64,000 bases of DNA. Source: Vibrio quintilis. Its GTDB lineage: Bacteria; Pseudomonadota; Gammaproteobacteria; Enterobacterales; Vibrionaceae. This document shows positions 8,221 to 17,375 of this stretch, one piece after another; the stretch's first letter is position 1; every line of letters begins with the position of its first letter. The stretch lies in assembly GCF_024529975.1 (NCBI RefSeq), contig NZ_AP024897.1, positions 1,798,001 through 1,862,000 on the forward strand, read 5' to 3'. Both the position numbers and the translations under genes were made by a program. Under the pieces are notes generated by a model. The model made no database searches and was not told the origin of the DNA. It saw nothing but the letters and a program-made list of their open reading frames with translations.

Positions 8221-10608
8221 CTATGCAGCCTTTCCTTGTGTTGTTATCAAGCATTCTAGGATGCTGGTGTCAATTTGGTTAATGCGTCTTTCAAGTTCTA
8301 CCGGCAATGTAACAGTATAAGCTCTTTGACGCTTTTTCTTACCGGAAAGCTGAGGTTTGATATTAAACTCGCTTTTTAGAACAGAGGTGATTGTGCTCAA
8401 AGGCTGTGCCGTTGATACGTTTGCCCTTTCAAAAGTGTCATGGAAAATATCTAACGCCTTTTTGCTTTGCACTCCAACCGTTAGCTCTGTTTTGAACAAG
8501 AAGTTTAGGAAGTCTTTCGCATCAGAGTTGCTGTATTTAAACTCATCCTCAAACAAGCCTACGGTTTCAAAAAACTTGAGAATCATTTGTTGTTTGAACT
8601 GTTGGTTGATAGTCAATGAAGATGCCTCCGCTCTAGCAAGCTTGAACTTGTTTATTATGCGTCTGCCAGCGCCATTGTTGTCAAAATCCAGCAGCTCTTG
8701 ATCAACTACAGGTGTGCAATAGAAGTCACTTAAAGTGAACTTAGAAAGTTTACGCTTGCTGTCAGTTGTTGCATGCTCGCCTTGCTGTTGGATGCGATTG
8801 GCTTCAGTAAGAGTGATCGTTTCGGCATTTAGAATCTGTGCTAGTCGAGCTTCTTTTTCCGCTGTGCTTCCTTTCTTGCTTGCTGCTGAGCCATTTGCTT
8901 GTTCTTCTTCACTCCCGGTCACGAATTCAATTTCATATCCCAAATGTTCGAGGATGGTCAGGACAGTGAACTCGTAGTTTTCGTGCATGTCTTGCTTGAA
9001 CTTAGCACGTGCGGCAATTTTCTGGAGATAGTCATCGTCTAACATAAGGTCTAGCTGTTCTCTTGTCAGATCTGCGCTAAACTCGTCGTTTATCATGCTA
9101 GTGAGAATGGATGTTTCGCTTTGAGCTTGTCTGTTTCTAACCTGACTGAAGCACAGGTTAACGGATTGAGCTTTTCTAAAGCGACCTGGAGCTTGAATTA
9201 AATCGTTTGGGGAAACTGTGCCGTGAGCAATTACTGAAACTGTACTGTACTCGCCATCAAGAATACTTAGACCGTTTTTAGCCGCAGGGTTGTAAAATAT
9301 AGCTTGAACCGACTGGGCTAGCTCCGTTGGCTTTTGTAGTAATTTAGCTTTGCTTGATTGTGTAAACTCAGCGTCAATCTTCTGAAAATCTACAAAGTGC
9401 TCTAGCTCTTCATCTTGTTCGTATTTTCGATGTATTCCTGCAATAGCAAAAACCTCAGCATTAAAAACAGAATTCTCTTGGTTTTTGCCATCGCTAAACA
9501 CAGCTAGTTTTTTGCCATTTTCAAGTATTTCACGAGATTTTTGTTTGCAAACCGCAGGTGTCGTTACTCTGACTACTGGTTTTTTAAATGGACTTTTCTG
9601 CGAGTAAACGTAGATAGTTTTACCGCTCTTTTGTGCCAGTTCATAAAGCCAATCAACTGTGTGGTCATTCAAGAAAGCGTCGAATCCAAATACTGTGTGA
9701 GAACTGATGATTTGCTGTTCTAATGTCAGTAGTAGATCCTTTTTTTCAGCTAACGTACTAATGAGATTACTCTGGATTTGATCGCGTACATCTTCCAGTT
9801 CGTCAATGAAGAGAGTCTCTGATTTTTTCCGAAAGTAATAGTAGTCATCGCTTAGCAATTTGAGCACAACTCCAAGGACTGCACGAGCCTCCGCGTCGCT
9901 ATGTGCATATCTGTAGTCACGAGTGTCTTCCTCATTTAGCTGAGAGTAGGTGAGAGAGCGTGAGGCATTGATCGAGATGGGGTAGCGCATGTCATCTTTG
10001 GCTGCGGTCATTAACCTTTCTTGGATCTCTGATTTGCCAGTTCCAGGTTCGCCAACGAATAGATGGATGCCTTGTCGTTCTATCAAGTGATTTAGGTTGG
10101 CTTTGTAATCTACTTCGACGAACTTGACTTTATCGTTGTCAGGCGAAATCGACGTTGACGACATGACGGCTTGTTTCTTAGCTTGAATAGCTGATTCTAG
10201 AGTTACAATAAAAGCCTCGCACCCAGTTTGCATGTGGTCGCGAATGATGCTTTTAAGAGTGTTTAAGCTATTGCTTACCAGAAATTTTAAGCTGTCGTTG
10301 ATCGCTCTTTTGGTTTCTTTCTTGATTGATTCGTGTGTTTTAGCAAATGACAAGATGGTTAACGACTTTGTTAGAGGAGAATTGCCAAGACTGATTTTTG
10401 TTTCGCCGAGTTGAATTTTCACTTGCTGTGCACGGGCAACACATGCATCTTGGTAGAGGTTATCTGAGTCAGTAACGATAGTGATTTTCGACTTTTTCGT
10501 GCCTTCAGCAATCACGTCAGTTACGACCGTCGAAATGAAAGGAGTGATAATTCTTTTTGCTTCAGCAGGAATAGTAGGGGTATCAATACGGCTAATGAAT
10601 GTGCTCAT
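8221..10608 (-). CDS. CyRepA1-like plasmid/element replication protein (helicase family)
   Basis: A 795-residue protein with Walker A GEPGTGKS (186-193), Walker B LFIDE (266-270) and a motif-VI-like segment QAPGRFRK (472-479). The order and spacing match superfamily 2 helicases of the origin-binding type found in CyRepA1 plasmid replication proteins (family resemblance judged by motif, not by search). The C-terminal 200 residues are charged and unrecognised. It is presumably an autonomous replication initiator for the excised element. It is transcribed alone on the minus strand, with an untranslated region rich in palindromes upstream, a plausible place for its origin. Other possibility: a defence-type helicase; no nuclease domain is seen. 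Confidence 0.65.
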   Translation of the reverse strand: MSTFISRIDTPTIPAEAKRIITPFISTVVTDVIAEGTKKSKITIVTDSDNLYQDACVARAQQVKIQLGETKISLGNSPLTKSLTILSFAKTHESIKKETKRAINDSLKFLVSNSLNTLKSIIRDHMQTGCEAFIVTLESAIQAKKQAVMSSTSISPDNDKVKFVEVDYKANLNHLIERQGIHLFVGEPGTGKSEIQERLMTAAKDDMRYPISINASRSLTYSQLNEEDTRDYRYAHSDAEARAVLGVVLKLLSDDYYYFRKKSETLFIDELEDVRDQIQSNLISTLAEKKDLLLTLEQQIISSHTVFGFDAFLNDHTVDWLYELAQKSGKTIYVYSQKSPFKKPVVRVTTPAVCKQKSREILENGKKLAVFSDGKNQENSVFNAEVFAIAGIHRKYEQDEELEHFVDFQKIDAEFTQSSKAKLLQKPTELAQSVQAIFYNPAAKNGLSILDGEYSTVSVIAHGTVSPNDLIQAPGRFRKAQSVNLCFSQVRNRQAQSETSILTSMINDEFSADLTREQLDLMLDDDYLQKIAARAKFKQDMHENYEFTVLTILEHLGYEIEFVTGSEEEQANGSAASKKGSTAEKEARLAQILNAETITLTEANRIQQQGEHATTDSKRKLSKFTLSDFYCTPVVDQELLDFDNNGAGRRIINKFKLARAEASSLTINQQFKQQMILKFFETVGLFEDEFKYSNSDAKDFLNFLFKTELTVGVQSKKALDIFHDTFERANVSTAQPLSTITSVLKSEFNIKPQLSGKKKRQRAYTVTLPVELERRINQIDTSILECLITTQGKAA

Positions 10609-11212
10609 CTTTTACTCTCATTTTTATGTCTAGCACTGGTCAGTGTGCTTGAGTACAGATATGTATCTCACGACTTGTTATTCGTTTATTTTACACCAAA
10701 TAGGCTTAAAAAACAATAAGTTACAGTATATGCTGGTGTCGATATAAACCAACCAAAACTCAACGGTATACTCCCTATAGAACCGTTTTTTGTCGTTTAC
10801 CCAGCCTTTTGGCTGGAAAATAATCCAGATTTATTTGCACCTTTCATGGAGGGGGACACTTTCTGGGAGGTGGGTTTCTGTATATATAAAGGATAAGTGC
10901 GAAAGTGTACCACTTTCAATGGATGGTTTTCTCGCGAAGCGAGGTGAAAATCAAAGGACAAAGAACCACGGTTGTTCAAGAGTAAGTGGTAAGGCCTGAG
11001 AATCTTAGACTCGTTCTAGGTTCTCAATATTCGGTTCATCCGTAACTCGAAATTGCCCCATTTCTTGCCAGCTGTGCTCAACCTCACAAATCATAGTGAG
11101 GTTATTTAACCTACTTTTTCTAATCTGTGTAATGTCTAATGCGTTAGAGCCCCACTACTTGTTCTGAGTCAACAGTCGATTGAGAACAAGAAATTCGATA
11201 TTGGTAAATTTG
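10609..11212. other. Non-coding region upstream of the replication gene with several palindromes
   Basis: No convincing gene is seen. It contains cactg-gt-cagtg (about 10635-10646), agata-tg-tatct near 10660, an aacggt/accgtttttt hairpin near 10760-10790, the cagcc/ggctg hairpin near 10802, acactttc and gaaagtgt in inverted arrangement (about 10856-10910), and an 8-bp perfect hairpin aacctcac/gtgaggtt (11080-11103). The clustering next to a replication gene suggests an origin or control region, but no clean iteron array was found. Confidence 0.35.
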
Positions 11213-11467
11213 ATGGAAGAATATGATTTTTATTTTAAAAATGGCTGCGATCACTATTATTACACTGAATTGTCAGCGCGACACGCTGGAGGAAATTGCA
11301 GAGAAAATGCCCTCATTGTTGTTCAAGTGAATAACAACCAGCCCAAATCAATGGTAGTTATTGTGGACAAATGTCAAACTACCGTTGAAGCAAACAAAGA
11401 GAAAATAATTTACGAAACAGAGAGTTGTAACATGGTCACAGCGAAGAACAATTCGTATTCCAGTTAA
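11213..11467 (+). CDS. Possible small hypothetical protein (84 aa)
   Basis: An in-frame ATG at 11213 (an alternative TTG start is at 11180) gives 84 residues with an aromatic N-terminus (MEEYDFYFKNGCDHYYY), four Cys and a Val-rich central strand. No ribosome site is obvious and no family is recognised. It is isolated between the replication gene and the sugar cassette. It may be a remnant or a chance ORF. Confidence 0.3.
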   Translation: MEEYDFYFKNGCDHYYYTELSARHAGGNCRENALIVVQVNNNQPKSMVVIVDKCQTTVEANKEKIIYETESCNMVTAKNNSYSS

Positions 11468-11853
11468 AGGTCAAGTTACCCGGAGAGCTTGCTGAGGAAT
11501 GACTGACGGTACGAGGCATCATGTAATGGTACGGCATCAAGTGAAAAATGGTAAAGGCCGTGTAGATACCTCATATTACATAAGCGCTAAGTCGCGAATT
11601 ACAAATTGTTAGCCCACTATATTCTATTCGTCAGCATTGGGGATAACTTGCTCAAGGTATGCTCGCTCCCTGGTCTTGAGTTCAGGTCTAAATCTTGTGA
11701 GTGAAAATTAAACACTCATACGTCCACCCAGTTTTATTTACTGTGTTGTTAGCCAATATATTGGATACTATGCCCAAGTGACTCAACTCTGAATTCTGTA
11801 TCTTGAAGTCACTTGGAGATATGGCAATAGTGCATTATTGAAGGAAATAGGTA
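11468..11853. promoter_or_regulatory. Intergenic region upstream of the LacI-type regulator
   Basis: No gene is seen. A perfect 12-base palindrome ccaatatattgg is at 11753-11764. A perfect 10-bp inverted repeat ccaagtgact / agtcacttgg lies at 11774-11783 and 11807-11816, shortly before the regulator start. Either could be an operator or attenuator controlling the regulator; neither has a T-run typical of a terminator. Confidence 0.4.
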
Positions 11854-12819
11854 ATGAGTAAAAAAATGACCATGGCTGAGATTTCAAGGCAGCTTGGAAT
11901 TTCAACAATGACTGTGTCGCGTTACTTTAATGGCGGTTATGTCTCGGAAGAGAACCGCCTTAAAATTGATGCCATCGTCAAAGAGAGTCATTACACGCCT
12001 AATATATTTGCTCGCTCCATTCGTAGCCAATCCAATATTATTGGTTTCATCGCGCCTCGTATTGAGTCATATACGACCAGTTTAGTGATTAAAGGGGCGC
12101 TGGCTGCTGCCAATGAATCACAAGTACGAATGCTGTTTCATGCCACAGGGTTTAACCATGAGTCAGAATGCCAAGCTGTGAGAGAGTTTAACGGCTTAAA
12201 TGCATTGGGCACGATTATTATTGCGTCAAAGCACAGTGTCGAAGAGACTTTTTATCGAACCTTAGACAATGTGGTATTTATTGGCAAAAATACCCCCCAC
12301 CATTGCTGTTTATATTACCCCGATCATGCAGCGATTAAAGCCCTCGTCTCCCACACCATCACTCAGTTAAAACAGCAGCAGGCACCGCTGGCTGCCGTAC
12401 ATTATATTTATGATGAGCGTATGCTTTCTAGCCGCACTAAGTTGATGCAAGCCACTATTACCGACACCGTCCCTGAGTTGAATTTATCACTACAAGCCCT
12501 AGCCAACTCGGAGGACAAAGCTGGCTATCAGGCCGTTCAATTACAGCCTAATCATGTCTACTTTTGTGCCACCGATAATATTGCCATTCGTTTATATCGT
12601 CGCGCCAAAGAACAGCAACTCAAGATCGGTCATAACGTATGGATTGTAGGCATGGGTGACTATGACTACAGCGATTTGTTAGTCCCGAGCCTTACGACTG
12701 TCGCTTTTAACTACTATCAAGTGGGCTACCAAGCTGTCAAAAAATTGCTCAAGCGCGATTTCAGTTCTGTTGAAGGCACATTCGACATAAAGATGAGAGA
12801 AAGCTCACGATTCCTCTGA
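11854..12819 (+). CDS. LacI-family transcriptional regulator of the alpha-glucoside cassette
   Basis: The N-terminal LacI helix-turn-helix is clear (MAEISRQLGISTMTVSRYFNGG), followed by hinge and a periplasmic-binding-protein-like effector domain, 321 residues in all. The gene precedes, on the same strand, a glucosidase, a PTS transporter and a phosphatase. A near-perfect palindrome lies between it and the glucosidase. It probably represses the cassette in the absence of its sugar or sugar phosphate (inference). The overall shape resembles TreR/MalR-type regulators, but the ligand cannot be read from the sequence. Confidence 0.9.
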   Translation: MSKKMTMAEISRQLGISTMTVSRYFNGGYVSEENRLKIDAIVKESHYTPNIFARSIRSQSNIIGFIAPRIESYTTSLVIKGALAAANESQVRMLFHATGFNHESECQAVREFNGLNALGTIIIASKHSVEETFYRTLDNVVFIGKNTPHHCCLYYPDHAAIKALVSHTITQLKQQQAPLAAVHYIYDERMLSSRTKLMQATITDTVPELNLSLQALANSEDKAGYQAVQLQPNHVYFCATDNIAIRLYRRAKEQQLKIGHNVWIVGMGDYDYSDLLVPSLTTVAFNYYQVGYQAVKKLLKRDFSSVEGTFDIKMRESSRFL

Positions 12820-12851
12820 AATTGTGTTGAGTCCAAATCGGTTCTACTTAA

Positions 12852-12879
12852 CTATATGTGTTAACGATAACACATATAG
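12852..12879. promoter_or_regulatory. Probable LacI-family operator
   Basis: Two perfect 12-base arms, ctatatgtgtta and taacacatatag, surround the centre acga. The site ends 8 bases before the ATG of the glucosidase, where a bound repressor would block the message start. It is the most regular palindrome in the cassette, and it lies directly after the LacI-type regulator gene. Confidence 0.75.
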
Positions 12880-12887
12880 TATAACCG

Positions 12888-14621
12888 ATGACACTCGCTC
12901 CTAATATGCACTCAAAACCACTCGCGTGGTGGAAGAAAGCAACCGCCTACCAAATTTATCCCCGTAGTTTTTATGATACAAACCAGGACGGTATTGGTGA
13001 CATCAATGGCATCATTGCTAAGCTCGATTATCTTGCTGATTTGGGCATTGATTTAATATGGATTTGCCCATTCTATGCATCACCTAATGATGATAACGGG
13101 TACGATATTAGTGACTATCAAGCGATTCATCCTGACTTTGGAACCCTTGAGGATGTGGATGAACTAATCAGTGCTGCTCATAAACGTGGCATTCGCATTA
13201 TTATGGATTTAGTGATCAACCACACTAGCGACGAGCACCCATGGTTCATTGAATCTCGAGATAACAAAAATAGCCCTAAGCGCGATTGGTATATTTGGCG
13301 TGATGGTTGTGAGCCTACCGCTGAAAAACCGACTTGCGACCCAAACAACTGGGAAAGTATTTTTCATGGCAGTGCATGGGAATATGATAAAAAAACTGCA
13401 CAGTACTACTTGCACCTATTTTCAAAAAAACAACCTGATCTGAATTGGGAAAATCCTGAAGTTAAACAAGCACTATTTAAAATGATTTATTGGTGGTTGG
13501 AGCGTGGTATTGATGGCTTCCGTGTGGATGCAATTAGCCATATTCAGAAACAACCAGGTTTACCTTCTTTACCCAATCCAAAGGGTGAAAAGTATGTCTC
13601 TTCGTTTGATTATCATATGAATGTGGCAGGGATTGAAAAACATCTGCATGAGTTAAAAGAGCAGGCGTTTGATCCCTTTAACATAGTGACAGTTGGTGAG
13701 GCTAATGGGGTGACTGCCGACAATGCATTACTTTGGGTTGCCGAAGCGACCGAGCACGATCAAGGCGGTGTTTTCAACATGATTTTTCAGTTTGAACACA
13801 TGAAGCTATGGTCGGAAGAACAAAGCAACGTGCCTTTAGATCTAGTGGAGTTCAAACGCATTTTATCGCGTTGGCAAGATGCATTAGAAGGTAAAGGCTG
13901 GAATGCGCTTTATTTAGAAAACCACGATCAAGCTCGTAGCATTGATACTTTTGCCGACCCTACCTCTAGGTATGCCAGTGCTACCGCGTTAGCGAGTTGT
14001 TATTTCTTGATGAAAGGAACTCCGTTTATTTATCAGGGCCAAGAGATTGGTATGGTAAATCATCAGTTTACTTCTCTTGATGAATTTAATGATGTGTCTG
14101 CTAGAAATTTAATTCAAAAGCTATCTCAACAAGGTCAAAGCGATGCAGACATCTTAGCCTTGTTAAATCAAGTATCTCGCGACCACAGTCGCTTGCCAAT
14201 GCAATGGAATGCGCAGGATTTTGCCGGTTTTTCTGAGGTGCAACCTTGGTTCTCCGTCAATCAACAGTACGCAGATATCAATGTTGAGCAACAACAGAAA
14301 GATCCAAATTCGATTTTGAGTTTCTATAAGCAGCTGATTGCTCTGCGTAAGTCAAATGTAAGTTTAGTGGTTGGCCGCTATCAATTGCTGCTACCTAACG
14401 ACCCTAATATCTATGCTTATCAACGTGTTGCACAAGATATGACATGGACCATTATTACCAATTTAAGTCCACAAGAGAGCATCGTTGATATCGACCGCAT
14501 GCAATTAGGCGAGTTAATGCTTGATAATCAGAATATCAACAATGAACACGTTCGCTCAGATTTTATAGCGACGCAAATTGCCCCACCTTATGCTGCGTAT
14601 ATATTTGCAAGAAAGCACTAA
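12888..14621 (+). CDS. GH13 alpha-glucosidase
   Basis: A 577-residue alpha-amylase-family enzyme with the four conserved regions: DLVINHTS, GFRVDAISH (nucleophile D214), VGEANG (acid/base E271) and LENHDQ (transition-state stabiliser D347). It opens with the oligosaccharide-hydrolase signature WWKKATAYQIYPRSF. The residue after the nucleophile is Ala; in characterised members this position is Val in oligo-1,6-glucosidases and Ala or Thr in alpha-1,4-glucosidases, which favours maltose-type substrates. It lacks a signal peptide, so it acts in the cytoplasm. ATG 12888 is used; ATG 12906 is an alternative, and neither has a strong ribosome site. Confidence 0.9.
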   Translation: MTLAPNMHSKPLAWWKKATAYQIYPRSFYDTNQDGIGDINGIIAKLDYLADLGIDLIWICPFYASPNDDNGYDISDYQAIHPDFGTLEDVDELISAAHKRGIRIIMDLVINHTSDEHPWFIESRDNKNSPKRDWYIWRDGCEPTAEKPTCDPNNWESIFHGSAWEYDKKTAQYYLHLFSKKQPDLNWENPEVKQALFKMIYWWLERGIDGFRVDAISHIQKQPGLPSLPNPKGEKYVSSFDYHMNVAGIEKHLHELKEQAFDPFNIVTVGEANGVTADNALLWVAEATEHDQGGVFNMIFQFEHMKLWSEEQSNVPLDLVEFKRILSRWQDALEGKGWNALYLENHDQARSIDTFADPTSRYASATALASCYFLMKGTPFIYQGQEIGMVNHQFTSLDEFNDVSARNLIQKLSQQGQSDADILALLNQVSRDHSRLPMQWNAQDFAGFSEVQPWFSVNQQYADINVEQQQKDPNSILSFYKQLIALRKSNVSLVVGRYQLLLPNDPNIYAYQRVAQDMTWTIITNLSPQESIVDIDRMQLGELMLDNQNINNEHVRSDFIATQIAPPYAAYIFARKH

Positions 14622-14633
14622 ATTATATTTATC

Positions 14634-14659
14634 GCAGGGCCTTGATAAGGCTACCCTGC
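14634..14659 (+). other. Intercistronic hairpin between glucosidase and PTS genes
   Basis: The arms gcaggg and ccctgc enclose an inner cctt/aagg stem. There is no T-run, so it is more likely an mRNA-processing or stabilising structure than a terminator. Confidence 0.45.
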
Positions 14660-14680
14660 ATTTAAACCAAGGAATCATTT

Positions 14681-16309
14681 ATGAGTCAGTTACTATCTTT
14701 TGATTTTTGGCAACGATTTGGGAAATCCCTTATCGTTGTTATCGCGGTGATGCCAGCCGCTGGTATCATGATATCACTCGGTAAAGTTGTCGCAATGTAT
14801 GCTGGTGGTATTGGTGCCATTGAAACACTAGGCGCTATTATGGAAAACATAGGCTGGGGGATCATAGTTAATCTTCACCTATTATTTGCTGTCGCTATTG
14901 GTGGATCATGGGCTAAAGAACGTGCAGGAGGAGCATTTGCCGCGCTGATCGCCTTCATCTTAATTAACCGTATCACTGGGGTTATATTAGGCGTGGATAA
15001 CGCTATGCTCAGTGATCCCGAGGCGGTTGTGATGAGCCTATTTGGTTCTGAGCTACCTGTCTCTCAATTCTTCACTAATATTTTGGGTGCTCCTGCTCTA
15101 AATATGGGTGTGTTTATCGGTATTATGTCTGGCTATTTAGGTGCCAACTTATTTAACCGTTATCATGACTTCGCTCGCTTACCTCAGGCATTAGCATTTT
15201 TCAACGGTAAGCGTTTTGTACCTTTTGTTGTTATTTTCTATTCGATGATTATTGCGTTTGCTTTATCAATCGTATGGCCTTTAATTCAAGGTGCGCTTAA
15301 TGATTTTGGTCAATGGATTGCAACCTCTAAAGACACTGCGCCGATCACTGCTCCTTTCTTGTATGGTACGTTAGAGCGCTTATTACTGCCATTTGGTTTA
15401 CACCACACTTTAACTATTCCAATGAATTACACCGAGTTGGGTGGTACTTATGAGCTTTTAACAGGGGTGAATGCGGGGGCAAGTGTTTATGGTCAAGATC
15501 CACTATGGCTTGCTTGGGTTAGCGATTTAAATAATCTTAAATTAAGCGATCCGACAACTTACCAACATCTATTAGATACGGTGCATCCAGCACGTTTTAA
15601 AGCGGGCCAAGTTATTATCGCAGCGTCTTCATTGATTGGTATTGGACTTGCGATGTATCACTGTGTTGATAGTGATAAGCGCGCACAATACAAGCCAATG
15701 TTTTTATCTGCGTGTCTTGCTGTGTTATTAACCGGTGTGACAGAGCCTATTGAATTCATGTTTATGTTTATTGCTCCTGTTTTGTATGTTGCGCATGCGG
15801 TATTAACAGGGATTGCATTTGCGTTGGTCGATGTGATGGACCTACGTATACATGCCTTTGGTTTGATTGAGTTACTCACTCGTATACCTATGATGGTTTC
15901 AGCGGGAATCGGTGGTGATTTGGTTCGCTTCGCATTGGTTTCTATTGTTTTCTTTGGTGTTAACTATGGATTATTCCGTGTGCTCATTGTCAAATTTAAA
16001 TTGCCAACACCGGGCCGTATGGGTAACTACCTCGATGAAAGTTCAGAATCCATGTCAGAAGATGAGAAGATGGACATTATTATTCAGAATTTAGGTGGCC
16101 GTGCCAATATTGCTGAGATTGATGCTTGTATGACTCGCTTGCGCATTACAGTTAATGACCCGCAGTTGGTTGCTGAATATGCATTATGGAAGCCGACAGG
16201 AGCACTTGGTGCTGTAATTAAAGAACAGGGAGTACAAGTTATTTATGGTCCAGGAGTGGATGTCATTAAATCTAAATTAGTTGAGAAGTTTTCAGCACAA
16301 CCTGCGTAA
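14681..16309 (+). CDS. PTS EIICB transporter, glucose/maltose (MalX/MalT-like) family
   Basis: A 542-residue membrane permease. The EIIC domain covers about residues 1-440 with multiple hydrophobic segments and the substrate-site signature IPMNYTELGG. The EIIB domain at the C-terminus carries the phosphorylated cysteine C483 in DACMTRLRITV. No EIIA domain is attached, so it would depend on a separate EIIA such as EIIA-Glc. The expected reaction is uptake with phosphorylation of a maltose- or alpha-glucoside-type sugar. The gene sits between the glucosidase and the EEP-family phosphatase. The ribosome site AAGGAA lies 9 bases upstream. Confidence 0.88.
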   Translation: MSQLLSFDFWQRFGKSLIVVIAVMPAAGIMISLGKVVAMYAGGIGAIETLGAIMENIGWGIIVNLHLLFAVAIGGSWAKERAGGAFAALIAFILINRITGVILGVDNAMLSDPEAVVMSLFGSELPVSQFFTNILGAPALNMGVFIGIMSGYLGANLFNRYHDFARLPQALAFFNGKRFVPFVVIFYSMIIAFALSIVWPLIQGALNDFGQWIATSKDTAPITAPFLYGTLERLLLPFGLHHTLTIPMNYTELGGTYELLTGVNAGASVYGQDPLWLAWVSDLNNLKLSDPTTYQHLLDTVHPARFKAGQVIIAASSLIGIGLAMYHCVDSDKRAQYKPMFLSACLAVLLTGVTEPIEFMFMFIAPVLYVAHAVLTGIAFALVDVMDLRIHAFGLIELLTRIPMMVSAGIGGDLVRFALVSIVFFGVNYGLFRVLIVKFKLPTPGRMGNYLDESSESMSEDEKMDIIIQNLGGRANIAEIDACMTRLRITVNDPQLVAEYALWKPTGALGAVIKEQGVQVIYGPGVDVIKSKLVEKFSAQPA

Positions 16310-16342
16310 TTCATTCTCTACCCTAGATAAAATAACCTCGAG

Positions 16343-16365
16343 AAACGCAGCCTTGAGCTGCGTTT
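16343..16365 (+). terminator. Hairpin after the PTS gene
   Basis: A perfect 9-bp stem aaacgcagc/gctgcgttt with a 5-base loop. The trailing T's are part of the stem and then the sequence becomes aactcg, so it would terminate only partially. It may lower expression of the downstream phosphatase gene. Confidence 0.5.
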
Positions 16366-16395
16366 AACTCGCTACAATGAATAAGTGAATAATAA

Positions 16396-17202
16396 ATGAA
16401 GTTAATGACGCTAAATACCCATAGTTGGCAAGAAGAGAAACAACTAGAAAAGTTGGATGTGGTAGCGCAAGCCATTATCGAGCAAGGGTGCGATGTCGTT
16501 GCATTACAGGAAGTGAATCAACATCAAAATAGCCCGGCTGTTGATGCCAATATATTAACTAATCACACCGTGCTCGCTGATAACTATGGATATTTATTAC
16601 AGAAAAAACTCATGGAATACGGCTATCACTACCAACTTACATGGGATTTCGTTCATCGAAGTTATGACGTATATCAAGAGGGACTGGCATTCTTGACGCG
16701 ACTGCCGATTGTCGAGCATGAGGTCATTGACCTAAGTGATAACTATGATGTGAACTTTTGGAAACATAGGCGAGCAGTGCGTATTAAGGTCACTTCTCAA
16801 CGAGGTGATTTCAATCTTTATAATTGTCATTGCGGCTGGTGGAGTGACTCAGAGAGCTCATTTGAGGACCAGTTCAACAGAATAAAGGCAACATTATCAA
16901 CAGAGTTGAGCTTTCTATTAGGCGATTTCAACAACCCAAGCCATATACGCAATGAAGGTTATGATTATGTATTACAGTGCGGTTTGATAGATTGTTATGA
17001 AATAGCAGAAATAAAAGACTCCGGAACTACTGTAATTAAAAATATTGACGGTTGGGAACAAAATAGCCAAGCGCTACGCATTGATTTGGTTCTTAGTAAT
17101 CAACCGATGGTGGTAAAGCAGCATCAGGTGATTTTTAATAACGATTTTTATCCGGTTGTATCGGATCACTTTGGGGTTCTGGTGGAAGTAGACATTATTT
17201 AA
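16396..17202 (+). CDS. Endonuclease/exonuclease/phosphatase-superfamily enzyme, possible MapP-type sugar phosphatase
   Basis: The EEP fold motifs are intact in 268 residues: LNTHSW at the start, VALQEVNQ (metal Glu), NCHCGWW, LLGDFNNP, RIDLVL and SDHFGV at the end. Members act as phosphodiesterases or phosphatases with a divalent metal. In enterococci the EEP enzyme MapP removes phosphate from intracellular maltose 6'-phosphate made by a maltose PTS. The same combination of LacI regulator, PTS EIICB and glucosidase here makes that role attractive (inference). There is no signal peptide, so it is cytoplasmic. A nuclease role cannot be excluded. Confidence 0.75.
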   Translation: MKLMTLNTHSWQEEKQLEKLDVVAQAIIEQGCDVVALQEVNQHQNSPAVDANILTNHTVLADNYGYLLQKKLMEYGYHYQLTWDFVHRSYDVYQEGLAFLTRLPIVEHEVIDLSDNYDVNFWKHRRAVRIKVTSQRGDFNLYNCHCGWWSDSESSFEDQFNRIKATLSTELSFLLGDFNNPSHIRNEGYDYVLQCGLIDCYEIAEIKDSGTTVIKNIDGWEQNSQALRIDLVLSNQPMVVKQHQVIFNNDFYPVVSDHFGVLVEVDII

Positions 17203-17304
17203 TGTTTATTCATAGACTAAACCTTAAGCAATACTGGACTTTTAATTACGTGACTTTGCAATACCTGTAGTTATTCAGGACTTTCTAATTTAGTAAAGGC
17301 GCTG

Positions 17305-17328
17305 ACACGTTTTTGTCCAAAAGCGTGT
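17305..17328. terminator. Hairpin between convergent genes
   Basis: The arms acacgtttttg and caaaagcgtgt pair with one mismatch across a 2-base loop. The hairpin lies between the end of the EEP-family gene and the convergent hypothetical gene at 17376, and probably terminates one or both messages. Confidence 0.5.
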
Positions 17329-17334
17329 TACTCC

Positions 17335-17364
17335 ATTTATCAAATTTTTATTTATCAAATTTTT
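17335..17364. repeat. 15-bp tandem duplication
   Basis: Two adjacent identical copies of atttatcaaattttt. They sit at the boundary between the sugar cassette and the mobilisation-side genes. Confidence 0.7.
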
Positions 17365-17375
17365 GTGTTCGACCT

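Noticed and set aside
8221..10608. Reading the large helicase-like protein as a restriction or defence helicase
   Set aside because: No nuclease, methyltransferase or other defence partner is encoded next to it. The motif layout and isolation fit a replication protein better, although a search would be needed to be sure.
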